Source: Thermococcus sp. SY098
GTDB taxonomy: Archaea; Methanobacteriota_B; Thermococci; Thermococcales; Thermococcaceae
Length of the DNA stretch: 64,000 nt
Direction of reading: 5' to 3'
NCBI RefSeq assembly: GCF_035621495.1
Contig: NZ_CP141821.1
Location: 1,888,760-1,952,759 of the forward strand
Shown here: one piece after another, positions 15,514 to 24,629 of the stretch
How positions within the stretch are numbered: position 1 is the first letter of the stretch
Layout: every line of letters begins with the position of its first letter
Position numbers and translations under genes: made by a program
Notes under the pieces: generated by a model
The model's database searches: none
What the model saw: only the letters and a program-made list of their open reading frames with translations
What the model was told of the DNA's origin: nothing

Positions 15514-16763
15514 ATTCAACCATGCTCCAGTATGATGTTGTCGTTATCGGTGGTGGTCCAGCGGGTTTAGCGGCTGCCGTTAAAGCTAAAGAGTATGGAT
15601 TAAGTGTTCTTCTCCTCGATGAGAACGATTATCTGGGCGGAATTTTGCCGCAGTGCATTCATCCAGGCTTTGGAATTCACTATTTCAGGGAAGAGCTTAC
15701 TGGACCGGAGTTTTCCCACAGATTCGTGCAGAGGGTTGAAGATCTTAAGATTGACTACTTTGTAAAGGCAAGGGTTCTTGAGATTAAGAACTATTCAGAC
15801 TTGGAAAAGGTCGTTGTATTTACATCTCCTAAGGGTGTTTTTGAGGTGTGGACTAAGGCAATCATCTATGCCACTGGAGCAAGAGAGAGGCATGCATTTG
15901 AGATTGGCATTGTTGGGGATAGAGTGGCCGGGATTTACACAGCTGGAGAAGCTCAGACGCTCATGGACATTTATGGTGTCATGCCGGGAAAAGAAGTTGT
16001 GATAGTTGGCTCTGGAGATGTTGGCTTGATAATGGCTCGCCGCTTTGCACTTGAAGGAGCAAAAGTCAAGGCAGTGATTGAGCTGATGCCCTATCCTGGG
16101 GGTTTGGCGAGAAATGTGATGATTCTGAGGGATTTCAACATTCCACTATACTTGAGCCATAAAGTTGTTGAGGTCAGAGGAAAGAAGAGGGTTGAGAAAG
16201 TCAAGGTCGTGAAGGTTGATGAAAACCTAAGGGAAATTCCAGGAACTGAGTTCTGGATTGATTGTGATACTGTTGTGATTTCAGCTGGTTTGATTCCACA
16301 AGTGAAGCTCTTAACGGAGATAGGTGTTGAAATAGACCCAACCACCGGAGGTCCTGTGGTCAATGATCTCTTAGAGACCACAGTTCCTGGAATATTTGTG
16401 GCAGGAAACTCCTTGCTGATAAATGACCTGGTGGATTATGTCGCTGAGCAAGGTGAATTAGCTGCCTATGGAGCAAAGCTGTTCATTGAAAACGGGGGAA
16501 TTCCAGCTGAAAAGTGGATAAAGCTTGAAAAGGGGAACAACGTCCGCTTAGCTGTTCCTCACTACTTAAGCGGCAAGAGAGATGTTTACATTTATGCAAG
16601 AGTCAGAAAGCCAATGGAGAATGTTGTACTTAACTTTCCAGAGATTGACAAGAAGATAAGGCTGCCTGTTGTAAGGCCCGCAGAGATGCTCAGAATTAGG
16701 CTTAGGAAAGAGGAGATAGCGAAAGCTAATGACAAGATTACAATGGAGGTGGTTCAGCAATGA
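15510..16763 (+). CDS. FAD/NAD(P)-dependent oxidoreductase partner of the G3P dehydrogenase
   Basis: Pyridine-nucleotide-disulfide oxidoreductase-type flavoprotein of 417 residues. The FAD fold VVVIGGGPAGLAAAVKA is at the N terminus, a second dinucleotide fold VVIVGSGDVGLIMARRFA is near residue 160, and the FAD-binding ATGARERHAFEIG precedes it. It probably passes electrons from the GlpA-like subunit to NAD(P)+ or another acceptor. ATGA overlap with the upstream gene and another four-base overlap downstream indicate coupled translation and a complex of fixed stoichiometry. The final acceptor cannot be determined. Confidence 0.85.
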   Translation: MNSTMLQYDVVVIGGGPAGLAAAVKAKEYGLSVLLLDENDYLGGILPQCIHPGFGIHYFREELTGPEFSHRFVQRVEDLKIDYFVKARVLEIKNYSDLEKVVVFTSPKGVFEVWTKAIIYATGARERHAFEIGIVGDRVAGIYTAGEAQTLMDIYGVMPGKEVVIVGSGDVGLIMARRFALEGAKVKAVIELMPYPGGLARNVMILRDFNIPLYLSHKVVEVRGKKRVEKVKVVKVDENLREIPGTEFWIDCDTVVISAGLIPQVKLLTEIGVEIDPTTGGPVVNDLLETTVPGIFVAGNSLLINDLVDYVAEQGELAAYGAKLFIENGGIPAEKWIKLEKGNNVRLAVPHYLSGKRDVYIYARVRKPMENVVLNFPEIDKKIRLPVVRPAEMLRIRLRKEEIAKANDKITMEVVQQ

Positions 16764-17125
16764 CCGTTTATAAGTTTACGTGCATCATCTGCCCGCTTAG
16801 CTGTGATATTGAAGTGAAGGTAGAGAACGGGGAGATTAAGGAAATCAAAGGCTACACATGTCCAAGAGGAAAAGAATGGGCTATCGAGGAGATTAAAAAT
16901 CCCAAACGTGTAGTTATGAGCGTAATTAAAGTCAAGAACGGCAATATGCCAACGGTTTCCGTCAAAACTACCAAGCCAATTCCGAAAACAAAGATTCCTG
17001 AACTCATGAAGCTTTTGGCAGAGATTGAAGTTGAAGCACCGATAAAAGTTGGACAGATACTTCTTGAAAATCCTCTCGGCTTGGATACAAAGATAGTTGC
17101 GACAAGGGAGGTTGAGAGGGCTTAG
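16760..17125 (+). CDS. DUF1667 protein, likely Fe-S subunit of the G3P oxidising complex
   Basis: A 121-residue soluble protein with clustered cysteines CIICPLSC and YTCPRGKEWA in the first 45 residues, enough for a small iron-sulfur cluster. This is the DUF1667 family, which is regularly the third gene after GlpA-like and FAD oxidoreductase genes. It overlaps the preceding gene by four bases. The role is probably electron transfer or maturation; no biochemical assignment can be made from sequence alone. Confidence 0.83.
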   Translation: MTVYKFTCIICPLSCDIEVKVENGEIKEIKGYTCPRGKEWAIEEIKNPKRVVMSVIKVKNGNMPTVSVKTTKPIPKTKIPELMKLLAEIEVEAPIKVGQILLENPLGLDTKIVATREVERA

Positions 17126-17188
17126 CCCTCCTTTTACTCCAGTGATGTTTATTTAGTCCCAACAAAATGGACAAAAGTACCTGTGCCC

Positions 17189-18019
17189 TTACTTCTTTAT
17201 CCTTTTAAGCTCTTCGGCCCATTTTGGAGGGTTATATTCATAGGAGAATTTTATCATATAGTCTCCTGTTGCATCTATGGTTTCATTGGAATATAAGTAT
17301 GTTATCTTTGCATTGCTTTTCATTTTCAGCAGCAGTGGCTTTCCGTCCTTGTCTACTAAGAGAACGCCAGCTATGCTTTCCCTCACGAGCTTCCTCATAA
17401 CGTTCATGTATTCCTGAACTTCACTTGCATTGCCGGGATATGACTGCAATATGCTTGGTGTTGAAATGTATTGCCTGTATAGAACAAATTTAATCTCATA
17501 CCTGTCCCCTTTTTTTGTTATCTCTGTGATGTTTGCTTTTGAGAGCAAATCCTTAACATTGAGGATTTCATCCCTGCTCTCGATAAATTTATTGAGTACT
17601 TGGTCTCTGGGTAGATCCGGATAATACTGCTCATACGCCCTGTAAATGTCATTGATTGTGAATGCCCATGCTCCACTGGTTTCCTTTCCGTTCTCATTGG
17701 TTTCCATCTTTACATAGTTTTTTGATCCGTCGAAATATTGCAGCATTTTTGTCCTTTGAAATTGACCATTGGAGTACGTTGCATTTATCTCTAACAGCTC
17801 AAAGAACTGCTTTTCTTGTCTGTTTATGCCCGAGTATATATAAACCACCCTTGTCAGCGATGGGTATCTCATTATCATCTTTTTCTCATATGTGTATGTA
17901 TCAACACTGTCAATTGCCTGTAAAATTGTTTCTTTGGTTGGTGGCTTTGAACCTTGGAGGCATCCTGAAAAACTCATGATCAAAATGACTGCAACAAGCA
18001 GCCCGAGCACTTTCTTCAT
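17189..18019 (-). CDS. Lipoprotein of unknown function (tandem paralogue 2)
   Basis: A 276-residue secreted protein with an N-terminal signal peptide and a lipobox SFSGC at residues 16-20, so it should be lipid-anchored on the outer face of the membrane. The mature part begins with PPTKETILQAIDSVDTYTYE and is rich in beta-prone segments and Tyr, resembling the LolA/outer-membrane-carrier-like fold of archaeal lipoproteins, although I cannot confirm this. It overlaps the upstream paralogue by four bases. The shared opening (TK.[ST]IL.A.DS..[AT]YTYE) shows a local duplication. Function unknown. Confidence 0.75.
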   Translation of the reverse strand: MKKVLGLLVAVILIMSFSGCLQGSKPPTKETILQAIDSVDTYTYEKKMIMRYPSLTRVVYIYSGINRQEKQFFELLEINATYSNGQFQRTKMLQYFDGSKNYVKMETNENGKETSGAWAFTINDIYRAYEQYYPDLPRDQVLNKFIESRDEILNVKDLLSKANITEITKKGDRYEIKFVLYRQYISTPSILQSYPGNASEVQEYMNVMRKLVRESIAGVLLVDKDGKPLLLKMKSNAKITYLYSNETIDATGDYMIKFSYEYNPPKWAEELKRIKK

Positions 18020-18828
18020 TTTTTCTCAACCTCATAAACCCATTCCGGAAGCTGGTATTTATAGGTGACGGTTACGTTGTATTCAACATAGCCTTCAACA
18101 GTTATATTTGTGATTAAATAAGTTTCAATAGTATGCTTCTTGATCTCAAATTTTAGAGGTAGAGATTCATTATTAACCCACACAATGCCCGTTATGTTCT
18201 CTTTAACGTTTCTTCTCAGCGTATTTATGTAATCTCGTATTGCTTCGGAATTTTCTGCATTTGTGTTCAGAAATGTTGGGGCTTTCTCGTAGTATCTGAC
18301 AAGCTTAAATGTAATTTTGTACAACGCTCCGTCCTTTTCTATTGATGTAATAGTGGCATTTTCCAGTATCTTTCTCAAATGAGCAAGTGCATTTCTGGTT
18401 TTTATTGTCCTTTCAATGAACTCCTCTCTGTTTATGTTTTTGGAGTACTTGCTCATGTTTTTGTAAATTTCCTCAATTGGAATTTTTCCTGTTCCGGTGC
18501 TATTTCTTTTTGAATCTTCAACTTTGAAATAAACATATGAACCATCAAAGTACTGCCACAGCTTAAAGGTGTCATTTCCAATTGTTGTTTTGATGGACTC
18601 AAAAAATTGAAGTGATTTTCTATCTATTCCAACAACACCGTAGATATTGTAAGTAGTTCTGTTTTGAATGAGTCTTTTCTCGCTAAGCTCATAGGTATAA
18701 GCATTGATGCTATCAAGTGCACTTAGAATTGAACTCTTTGTTGGTTGTTGGGTTTGTTGGATGCAACCAGAAACAATGGCAAGTACCAACAAGCTCACTA
18801 AGATAAGAACAGCAAGTCCTTTCTTCAT
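18016..18828 (-). CDS. Lipoprotein of unknown function (tandem paralogue 1)
   Basis: A 270-residue protein with signal peptide MKKGLAVLILVSLLVLAIVS and lipobox VSGC. The mature chain opens QPTKSSILSALDSINAYTYE, matching the following gene, and carries many potential N-glycosylation sequons (NRT, NAT, NIT, NVT), fitting an extracellular location. I start at ATG 18828 because this puts the signal peptide at the N terminus; the longer frame from 18882 would bury it. It is coupled by a four-base overlap to its paralogue. Function unknown. Confidence 0.75.
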   Translation of the reverse strand: MKKGLAVLILVSLLVLAIVSGCIQQTQQPTKSSILSALDSINAYTYELSEKRLIQNRTTYNIYGVVGIDRKSLQFFESIKTTIGNDTFKLWQYFDGSYVYFKVEDSKRNSTGTGKIPIEEIYKNMSKYSKNINREEFIERTIKTRNALAHLRKILENATITSIEKDGALYKITFKLVRYYEKAPTFLNTNAENSEAIRDYINTLRRNVKENITGIVWVNNESLPLKFEIKKHTIETYLITNITVEGYVEYNVTVTYKYQLPEWVYEVEKK

Positions 18829-18891
18829 TTTCTCACCAAAATATATTAAACTGTAGAGTTTGATAAAACTTTTGCTGGGCAAAAGTAAAAG

Positions 18892-19107
18892 TTAAAGGAT
18901 CTCAAACTTCTGAAGGAATATCCTAAGGTCTGTCTTAAAAGGCTCCTGAACCTTGGTTATTTCTTCTTCTAAGAGATTTCTAAATTCCCTTTCATCAGCA
19001 GCCTTTTCTTTTAGTTTGTTGACAGTTTCATTCAGCCTGTCATAGTATTCCACATAAGGTCTTGCTTCAAACAGCGCTTTTTCAATTTTCTTTTCAAGTC
19101 CCTCCAT
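18892..19107 (-). CDS. Small coiled-coil protein
   Basis: A 71-residue, strongly charged, all-helical protein (MEGLEKKIEKALFEARPYVE at the start) without a recognised domain. GGAGGAAGGAGAT precedes ATG 19107, which lies inside the end of the upstream PrsW-like gene (14-base overlap), so the two are translationally coupled. It may be an accessory of that protease. A start at 19125 would be in the ribosome-binding site. Confidence 0.65.
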   Translation of the reverse strand: MEGLEKKIEKALFEARPYVEYYDRLNETVNKLKEKAADEREFRNLLEEEITKVQEPFKTDLRIFLQKFEIL

Positions 19108-19816
19108 ATCTCCTTCCTCCCACAAACCAGTACCACCACTGCTTTTCTAAGTCTTCCTTCTGTCCAAGCATTATAAAATATCTAATTAACGCCAAGTTCA
19201 GGAAGAGCAACATTATAACAAGTATGTAATACGACGGAACCGCTATTGCAAGGAATGCATAGTAATCCCAGATGAAATGCAGTAAAATCGCCAGTGCAAA
19301 ATAGTTGGTTACGCTGTGAATTTTGCCCTCTGCTTTAAGCCCGTATCCGACGCCAACTATAGCACTCCATGTTGCGTGAGCGATTGGTGTTAGGAATGCC
19401 CTTGTTATAGTAGTTCCAACCCCATAACCGAGACCGTATAATAAATTCTCGGTAGCTGCAAAGCCCAATCCCGCAGCAACACCGTAAACAACACCGTCCA
19501 TTATGCCATCCATCTGACCTGCTTTGTAGGGCCATCTGATTGCAAGAGCTTTTGCAGGTTCTTCTACAATACCTGCAGTCAAAGCCAGATAGAATGCTGT
19601 AGCTGGGAAGATAGTGTAGCCAAAATTTACCTTTCCTGGAGTCAAAATACTCTCAATTATGAAGGCGACTATAACTGAAAGCGTGCCTCCGAGTATGAAT
19701 GTCCCTATCACGTATCTCTTTGGTTCCGGTTCAAATTTATCCTCGTGATAGAAGTACCATAACAACGCCAATGCCGGGGCATAGGCAAAAAAGATTATTG
19801 TACTCAGCACATCCAT
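19094..19816 (-). CDS. PrsW-family intramembrane metalloprotease
   Basis: A 240-residue membrane protein with about seven helices. Family signatures are GIVEEPAKALAI (EExxK), GFAATENLLYG (second Glu-bearing motif), IAHATWSAIVG and LLHFIWDYYAF with the His residues that would bind zinc. PrsW homologues cut membrane-bound regulatory or signal proteins. It is followed, with overlap, by a small coiled-coil gene and then by two lipoprotein genes in the same direction, which might be its targets or partners. This link is inference only. Confidence 0.85.
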   Translation of the reverse strand: MDVLSTIIFFAYAPALALLWYFYHEDKFEPEPKRYVIGTFILGGTLSVIVAFIIESILTPGKVNFGYTIFPATAFYLALTAGIVEEPAKALAIRWPYKAGQMDGIMDGVVYGVAAGLGFAATENLLYGLGYGVGTTITRAFLTPIAHATWSAIVGVGYGLKAEGKIHSVTNYFALAILLHFIWDYYAFLAIAVPSYYILVIMLLFLNLALIRYFIMLGQKEDLEKQWWYWFVGGRRYGGT

Positions 19817-19849
19817 GCTATCACCGAATTGAGTTCTGCTTTTAAGCTC

Positions 19850-20539
19850 TTAAATTTTCCTGAGAACTCCTCTAAGCTGCTTCATGGTACTGAAGTTTAA
19901 GAGTTCATCTTCAATTGGCACAACAACTTCTGCATCCTCGATGTTGAATTCCAAAAGAAATGGGGAAACAATCTCCCTTAGAATGTCATTTCCATATGCC
20001 CAGGGCGTAAAAGCCGGTAGAACGATGAGTTCATCACTCAGCAAGAAGATAGGAACTTTAACCAGTGCTCCAACTTCATCCCTAAGCCTGATTGCGGGAT
20101 GTTCATGTCCTATTATGAACTTGTTTCCCCCAACAAGCTTGTGTCCGTGAACTATTTTCCATCCGCTGATTTCAAGCTCATCAATAACTTCAACTCCCGA
20201 TTCCTTAATCCACGCTATTCCAACATCATGATTGCCTTTGACGACAACAATCTCATTTACGAGCGGGGAAATTTCCTCAAAAAAATCCTTTAACTCGAGC
20301 TTCTCCCTTCTAAATGGGATGAAGGAATGCTTTAAATCACCGTTTATAATTAGTCTTTTTGGTCTCTCTTTTTGAAGCATAATTTTTAAGGAGCTCATCA
20401 TTTCATGGAATGCTTTTGGCAGGTATGCTCCCTCTCTAGCCAAGCTTTCTTCATACCCTAAATGCAAATCGGTGATAATGATGTTGTTCCCAATTTTCAG
20501 TGCCTTATTTGGGAGAGGCTGGGGTCTCATGGTAAACAA
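19850..20539 (-). CDS. Metallophosphoesterase
   Basis: Calcineurin-like phosphoesterase of 229 residues with all metal-binding blocks: ITDLHLGYEE (D-x-H), INGDLKH (GD), VKGNHDVG (GNHD) and HGHKL/IGHEHPAIRL (GHEH). The family resembles archaeal YbbF/Mre11-like phosphoesterases that hydrolyse nucleotide or phosphodiester substrates; the real substrate is unknown. It is 33 bases upstream of the PrsW gene. ATG 20539 has a promoter-like AT-rich region upstream, shared with the divergent gene at 20622. Confidence 0.87.
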   Translation of the reverse strand: MFTMRPQPLPNKALKIGNNIIITDLHLGYEESLAREGAYLPKAFHEMMSSLKIMLQKERPKRLIINGDLKHSFIPFRREKLELKDFFEEISPLVNEIVVVKGNHDVGIAWIKESGVEVIDELEISGWKIVHGHKLVGGNKFIIGHEHPAIRLRDEVGALVKVPIFLLSDELIVLPAFTPWAYGNDILREIVSPFLLEFNIEDAEVVVPIEDELLNFSTMKQLRGVLRKI

Positions 20540-20621
20540 TAGATTGCTTCGATTTTTAAACCTATTGAATTTTGTTAGGTGAGCAAAACATTTTTAAGTT
20601 CGAACTCTGAATTAGTATCAG

Positions 20622-20909
20622 GTGGAGAATTTGGCATACATTGGGTTTGCAAGGACGAATTTTGGTCCTTATGAAACGTATGAAAGGATCCTCGAAGAAC
20701 TTAGAAAAAGAGGATTCAACATTTCGTTTTCCAAGCATCATTGGATGGGGGATGCTCCGTTTGGCCTGATAATTGCAGATAGCGATAAAGGAAAAATAGC
20801 AGTTAGATGGTCGCTGGGAAAGGAGTTTGAGCTTAAACTGGAAGAAGTAAGCGATGAAGATTGGGATGAATTCATTGAAGATACCCTTGAATACCTAAGT
20901 GGAGATTAA
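20622..20909 (+). CDS. Conserved-looking small protein of unknown function
   Basis: A 95-residue soluble, acidic protein. I recognise no domain. TTTTTAAG at 20590-20597 should start transcription close to 20620, so translation is nearly leaderless from GTG 20622. TTG 20631, behind GGTGG, is an alternative start. It ends at the base before the stop codon of the convergent HAD hydrolase gene, with no space for a separate terminator. Confidence 0.65.
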   Translation: MENLAYIGFARTNFGPYETYERILEELRKRGFNISFSKHHWMGDAPFGLIIADSDKGKIAVRWSLGKEFELKLEEVSDEDWDEFIEDTLEYLSGD

Positions 20910-21584
20910 TCATTTTAACTTTCTTTCTTGCTTAATCCTCTCAATTACATCAAATAAGCTCCATAAGTCTCTAATTACATGCAAATGGGGGATTTGAGCT
21001 AAGATTTCCTCCTTTACGTATTTTGCTGTTGGTGGAAAATAATACCACACATACTCTGTGTTCTCGTCTCCTCTGCCTATAAAGCGCCAAGGTTTGTCGT
21101 CCACCCACACAAAAATTTCATCTCCATATTTTTCCCTAACCAGTGAAAATGCTTCACAGAGAGTAATGTCCCTTCCAAAGATTATAACATCATCGAAAAG
21201 ATCGTAAAATCCGCCAACTTTCAAGCGGTATTCTTTCATGCCGTCTATGAAGTCTTCAGCTGAGAATGATATCACTATGTGTCCTTCTTCCTTCAACTTT
21301 TTCAAAAGTTCCTTTGCATTGTCAAGTTCTTTTGTTAGCTTTGCCCTCTCTTCAAACCACGTTCTGAAAAACTTGAACCTAAAGATAAAGGGTTGCTTAA
21401 TCTTTCCACTATGTTTTCCAAATTTGGGTCTTTCAAGGTATTCCTCAATTTTTGTCAGGACTTTAGCCCAGAATTCTTTAAATGGGAGCCAGCGAAAGTG
21501 TTTTTCTAAAGCTCTTTTAAATGCTTCCTCAATTACCGAATAGCTGTCCACTAAAGTACCATCAAAGTCAAACGCAACTATCAC
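20910..21584 (-). CDS. HAD-family hydrolase
   Basis: A 224-residue haloacid dehalogenase-superfamily protein. [10 protein letters not shown] at residues 5-14 is motif I with both aspartates, ISFSAEDF (about 105) is the motif II position and [11 protein letters not shown] (about 173) the motif IV acidic pair. It probably acts as a phosphatase. The insertion after motif I, a helical cap with many aromatic and basic residues (KFRTW-type), is unusual enough that the substrate cannot be guessed. It converges with the small gene at 20622. Confidence 0.82.
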   Translation of the reverse strand: MIVAFDFDGTLVDSYSVIEEAFKRALEKHFRWLPFKEFWAKVLTKIEEYLERPKFGKHSGKIKQPFIFRFKFFRTWFEERAKLTKELDNAKELLKKLKEEGHIVISFSAEDFIDGMKEYRLKVGGFYDLFDDVIIFGRDITLCEAFSLVREKYGDEIFVWVDDKPWRFIGRGDENTEYVWYYFPPTAKYVKEEILAQIPHLHVIRDLWSLFDVIERIKQERKLK

Positions 21585-21702
21585 TTTCTATCACCTGGTC
21601 AGGTATCCGTTACTCCATCCATTAAAAGTTTATCTCATATCACAAAGCATATATTCTATAGACGGGAAATATTTAGATGATCATTTAAAAAAGGTGATGC
21701 CA

Positions 21703-23058
21703 ATGGGAAAGCAGTATCTCCCTAATCTGGCACATAAAGATGAAATGATTAAGGAGATTGGATTTGAGAGTATTGATGAGCTTTTCTCGGATGTTCCAAG
21801 AGAAGTAATGCATGAGTTCAATCTTCCAGAAGGGAAGAGCGAATACGAAGTGTTTTTAGAGATGAACCAAGTTCTCAACAAGAATAAGTCTGTCCTGGAA
21901 ATGCCATCGTTTTTAGGGGCTGGGACATACTTCCACTATGTTCCAGCACACGTTAAGTACCTCATAGAGAGGAGTGAATTTCTGACAGCTTACACACCAT
22001 ATCAGGCAGAGATCAGTCAGGGAATGCTCCAGGCACTGTTTGAGTACCAAAGCTTGATAGCAGAGCTTGTAGGTTTGGAGATTGTAAATGCCTCGATGTA
22101 CGACTGGGGGACTGCCTTAGGTGAAGCAGCATTAATGGCGGCAAGGGTTACCAAAAAGAATAAATTCGTGGTTCCAAGGCACATAAGCCCAGAGAAAAAG
22201 AGAGTCCTTGAGACATATGTAGCTGGGGCTGGAATGGAAATAGTCTACATTGACTGGAACGAGAGGGGGCAGATTGACTTAGAGAAACTCAAAGAGAATG
22301 TTGAGAATGCCGCAGGGGTTTACATTGAGATGCCCAACTTTTTCGGACTAATTGAAGAGAACATCGTTGAGGTTGGCGAAATTGCTCATGACAGCAAAGC
22401 CCTGTTTGTCGTTGGAGTTGATCCGACACTTCTTGGAATAGTTGAAGCTCCTGGCGAATTGGGTGCGGATGTTGTAATTGGTGAAGCAGCTTTCTTTGGA
22501 AACCCAATGAACTTCGGCGGTCCAAGGGCAGGAATTTTTGCGACAAGGAATGACAGGAAGCTTATCAGGCAGATGCCGGGAAGGATCATAGGCATGACAA
22601 AAGATGCCGATGGAAAGAGGGCCTTCGTAATGACACTCCAGACAAGAGAGCAGCACATTAGGAGAGCAAAGGCAACATCAAATATCTGTTCAAATGAAGC
22701 CCTTGTAGCAGTTGCAGCAGCGATACACTTAGCTTCACTTGGTCCCCAGGGTTTGAAAAAGCTTGGAGAAATAATCCTCAAAAACACCGCATACTTCAAG
22801 AAGAGAATAAGCGAAGTTGCTGAGCTGCCCTTTGATGGGATTAACTTCAAAGATGTCCTTGTGCGGTTTGAGGTGCCTTATGATGTGATTCACGAGCGTT
22901 TGTTAGGAAAGAACATTCATGGCGGTTATTACATTAAGCCGCACTTCCCAGAGCTTGGTGAGAGTGCGTTATTTGCAGTGACTGAAACAACAAGAAAAGA
23001 ATGGATTGAGAAGCTTATAGTTGCGTTGAAAGAGATAATAGCCGAGGCCGAGCTGTGA
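21703..23058 (+). CDS. gcvPA: Glycine dehydrogenase (decarboxylating) subunit 1
   Basis: Alpha subunit of the two-subunit P-protein of the glycine cleavage system, which decarboxylates glycine and transfers aminomethyl to lipoyl-H protein. It is 451 residues of the aminotransferase-like PLP fold; this subunit lacks the PLP lysine, which lies in subunit 2. The opening ([20 protein letters not shown]) and [17 protein letters not shown] are family-typical. GGTGAT at 21693-21698 supports ATG 21703. gcvPB follows within ten bases. No gcvT or gcvH is in the window. Confidence 0.95.
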   Translation: MGKQYLPNLAHKDEMIKEIGFESIDELFSDVPREVMHEFNLPEGKSEYEVFLEMNQVLNKNKSVLEMPSFLGAGTYFHYVPAHVKYLIERSEFLTAYTPYQAEISQGMLQALFEYQSLIAELVGLEIVNASMYDWGTALGEAALMAARVTKKNKFVVPRHISPEKKRVLETYVAGAGMEIVYIDWNERGQIDLEKLKENVENAAGVYIEMPNFFGLIEENIVEVGEIAHDSKALFVVGVDPTLLGIVEAPGELGADVVIGEAAFFGNPMNFGGPRAGIFATRNDRKLIRQMPGRIIGMTKDADGKRAFVMTLQTREQHIRRAKATSNICSNEALVAVAAAIHLASLGPQGLKKLGEIILKNTAYFKKRISEVAELPFDGINFKDVLVRFEVPYDVIHERLLGKNIHGGYYIKPHFPELGESALFAVTETTRKEWIEKLIVALKEIIAEAEL

Positions 23059-23068
23059 GGTGATGAAA

Positions 23069-24574
23069 ATGTACAGACAAGCTAAATGGGACGAACCTTT
23101 AATATTTGAGCTCTCAAAGCCTGGAAGGGTTGGGTTCTCACTTCCAGAACCAATTAAGGATGTTGAAGTTGATATTCCTGAAAAGCTCAAGAGAAAGAAG
23201 CTTGAGCTGCCAGAGTTGAGTGAGCCTGAGGTTGTTAGACACTACACAAGACTGAGCGAGATGAATTATGGCGTTGACAGTGGAATGTATCCTCTTGGCT
23301 CTTGTACTATGAAATACAATCCCAAGATAAATGAGGAAATTGCTGGGCATCCAAAGGTTGCATTCATACACCCATATCAAGATGAAAGAACAGTCCAAGG
23401 TGCTTTGCAAATAATGTGGGAGCTTGAACAGTGGCTTAAGGAAATCACGGGCATGGATCGCTTTACTTTGCAGCCAGCTGCTGGAGCCAACGGTGAATTT
23501 ACCGGAGTCATGATCATCAGAGCTTATCATCTCGACCGCGGTGAGGTTCAGAGGAATGAGATGATTGTTCCGGACTCAGCTCATGGAACAAATCCGGCAT
23601 CAGCAGCAATGGCTGGCTTCAAGGTCATTGAAATCCCATCAAATGAGCAGGGAATGGTCGATTTAGAGGCTTTGGAGAATGCTGTAGGTGAAAGAACAGC
23701 CGGATTGATGCTCACAAATCCAAACACTCTGGGGATTTTTGAGGAGGATATTTTGGAGATCGCAAAGATTGTCCATAAAGCTGGTGGACTGCTCTACTAT
23801 GACGGAGCAAACTTAAACGGCATTCTTGGAAAGGTTAGACCTGGAGACATGGGCTTTGATGTTATTCACGTCAATTTGCACAAGACCTTCTCAACCCCTC
23901 ACGGGGGCGGCGGACCAGGAGCTGGACCTGTTGGTGTTAAGGACTTCCTGAAGGACTACCTCCCGGTGCCGGTTGTTGAATACGACGAAGAGAACAACCG
24001 TTATTACCTTAACTACGACTTGCCGAAGAGTATTGGGAAGGTAAAGGAGTTTTACGGTAACTTTGCCGTTCTGGTTAGAGCATTGACGTATCTCAAGATA
24101 ATGGGCAAGAACGGGCTTAAGGCTGTAAGTGAGATAGCTGTGCTAAATGCTAACTATCTAACGCAGAGGCTCAAGGGAACGAAGGGTTACGAGCTACCTC
24201 ACAAGGAGCTTAGAAAGCACGAAGTGGTTTTCAGCGCGGAGCCTATGAAGAAAGAGACTGGAGTCAAAGCCCTTGATGTGGCCAAGAGATTGCTTGACCA
24301 TGGCTTACATGCGCCGACAATTTACTTCCCACTTATTGTGCATGAGGCTTTGATGATTGAGCCCACTGAAACGGTGACCAAGGAGGATCTTGACTATTAC
24401 GTTGAAGTTCTCAAGAAGATCAGCGAAGAAGCTTATACTAATCCAGAGATTGTCAAGAACGCCCCACACAACACTGCCGTTAGAAGGGTTGATGATGTCT
24501 TGGCAGCAAAGAGGCCTGTCATCACTTGGAGGATGTACAAGCAGCTTAAAGAGAAGGGAGAGATCGACATTTGA
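23069..24574 (+). CDS. gcvPB: Glycine dehydrogenase (decarboxylating) subunit 2
   Basis: Beta subunit of the glycine cleavage P-protein, 501 residues. The PLP-binding lysine is in [20 protein letters not shown], and the [16 protein letters not shown] segment is diagnostic. The ribosome-binding site GAGGTGAT overlaps the end of gcvPA and sets ATG 23069; the GTG and ATG just before lie within it. Together with gcvPA it forms the alpha2-beta2 enzyme. Confidence 0.95.
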   Translation: MYRQAKWDEPLIFELSKPGRVGFSLPEPIKDVEVDIPEKLKRKKLELPELSEPEVVRHYTRLSEMNYGVDSGMYPLGSCTMKYNPKINEEIAGHPKVAFIHPYQDERTVQGALQIMWELEQWLKEITGMDRFTLQPAAGANGEFTGVMIIRAYHLDRGEVQRNEMIVPDSAHGTNPASAAMAGFKVIEIPSNEQGMVDLEALENAVGERTAGLMLTNPNTLGIFEEDILEIAKIVHKAGGLLYYDGANLNGILGKVRPGDMGFDVIHVNLHKTFSTPHGGGGPGAGPVGVKDFLKDYLPVPVVEYDEENNRYYLNYDLPKSIGKVKEFYGNFAVLVRALTYLKIMGKNGLKAVSEIAVLNANYLTQRLKGTKGYELPHKELRKHEVVFSAEPMKKETGVKALDVAKRLLDHGLHAPTIYFPLIVHEALMIEPTETVTKEDLDYYVEVLKKISEEAYTNPEIVKNAPHNTAVRRVDDVLAAKRPVITWRMYKQLKEKGEIDI

Positions 24575-24629
24575 GATTTTCTTTTATTTTTTCGAAAGAC
24601 TTAAATACTAATCTATCTTAGTACTAATC

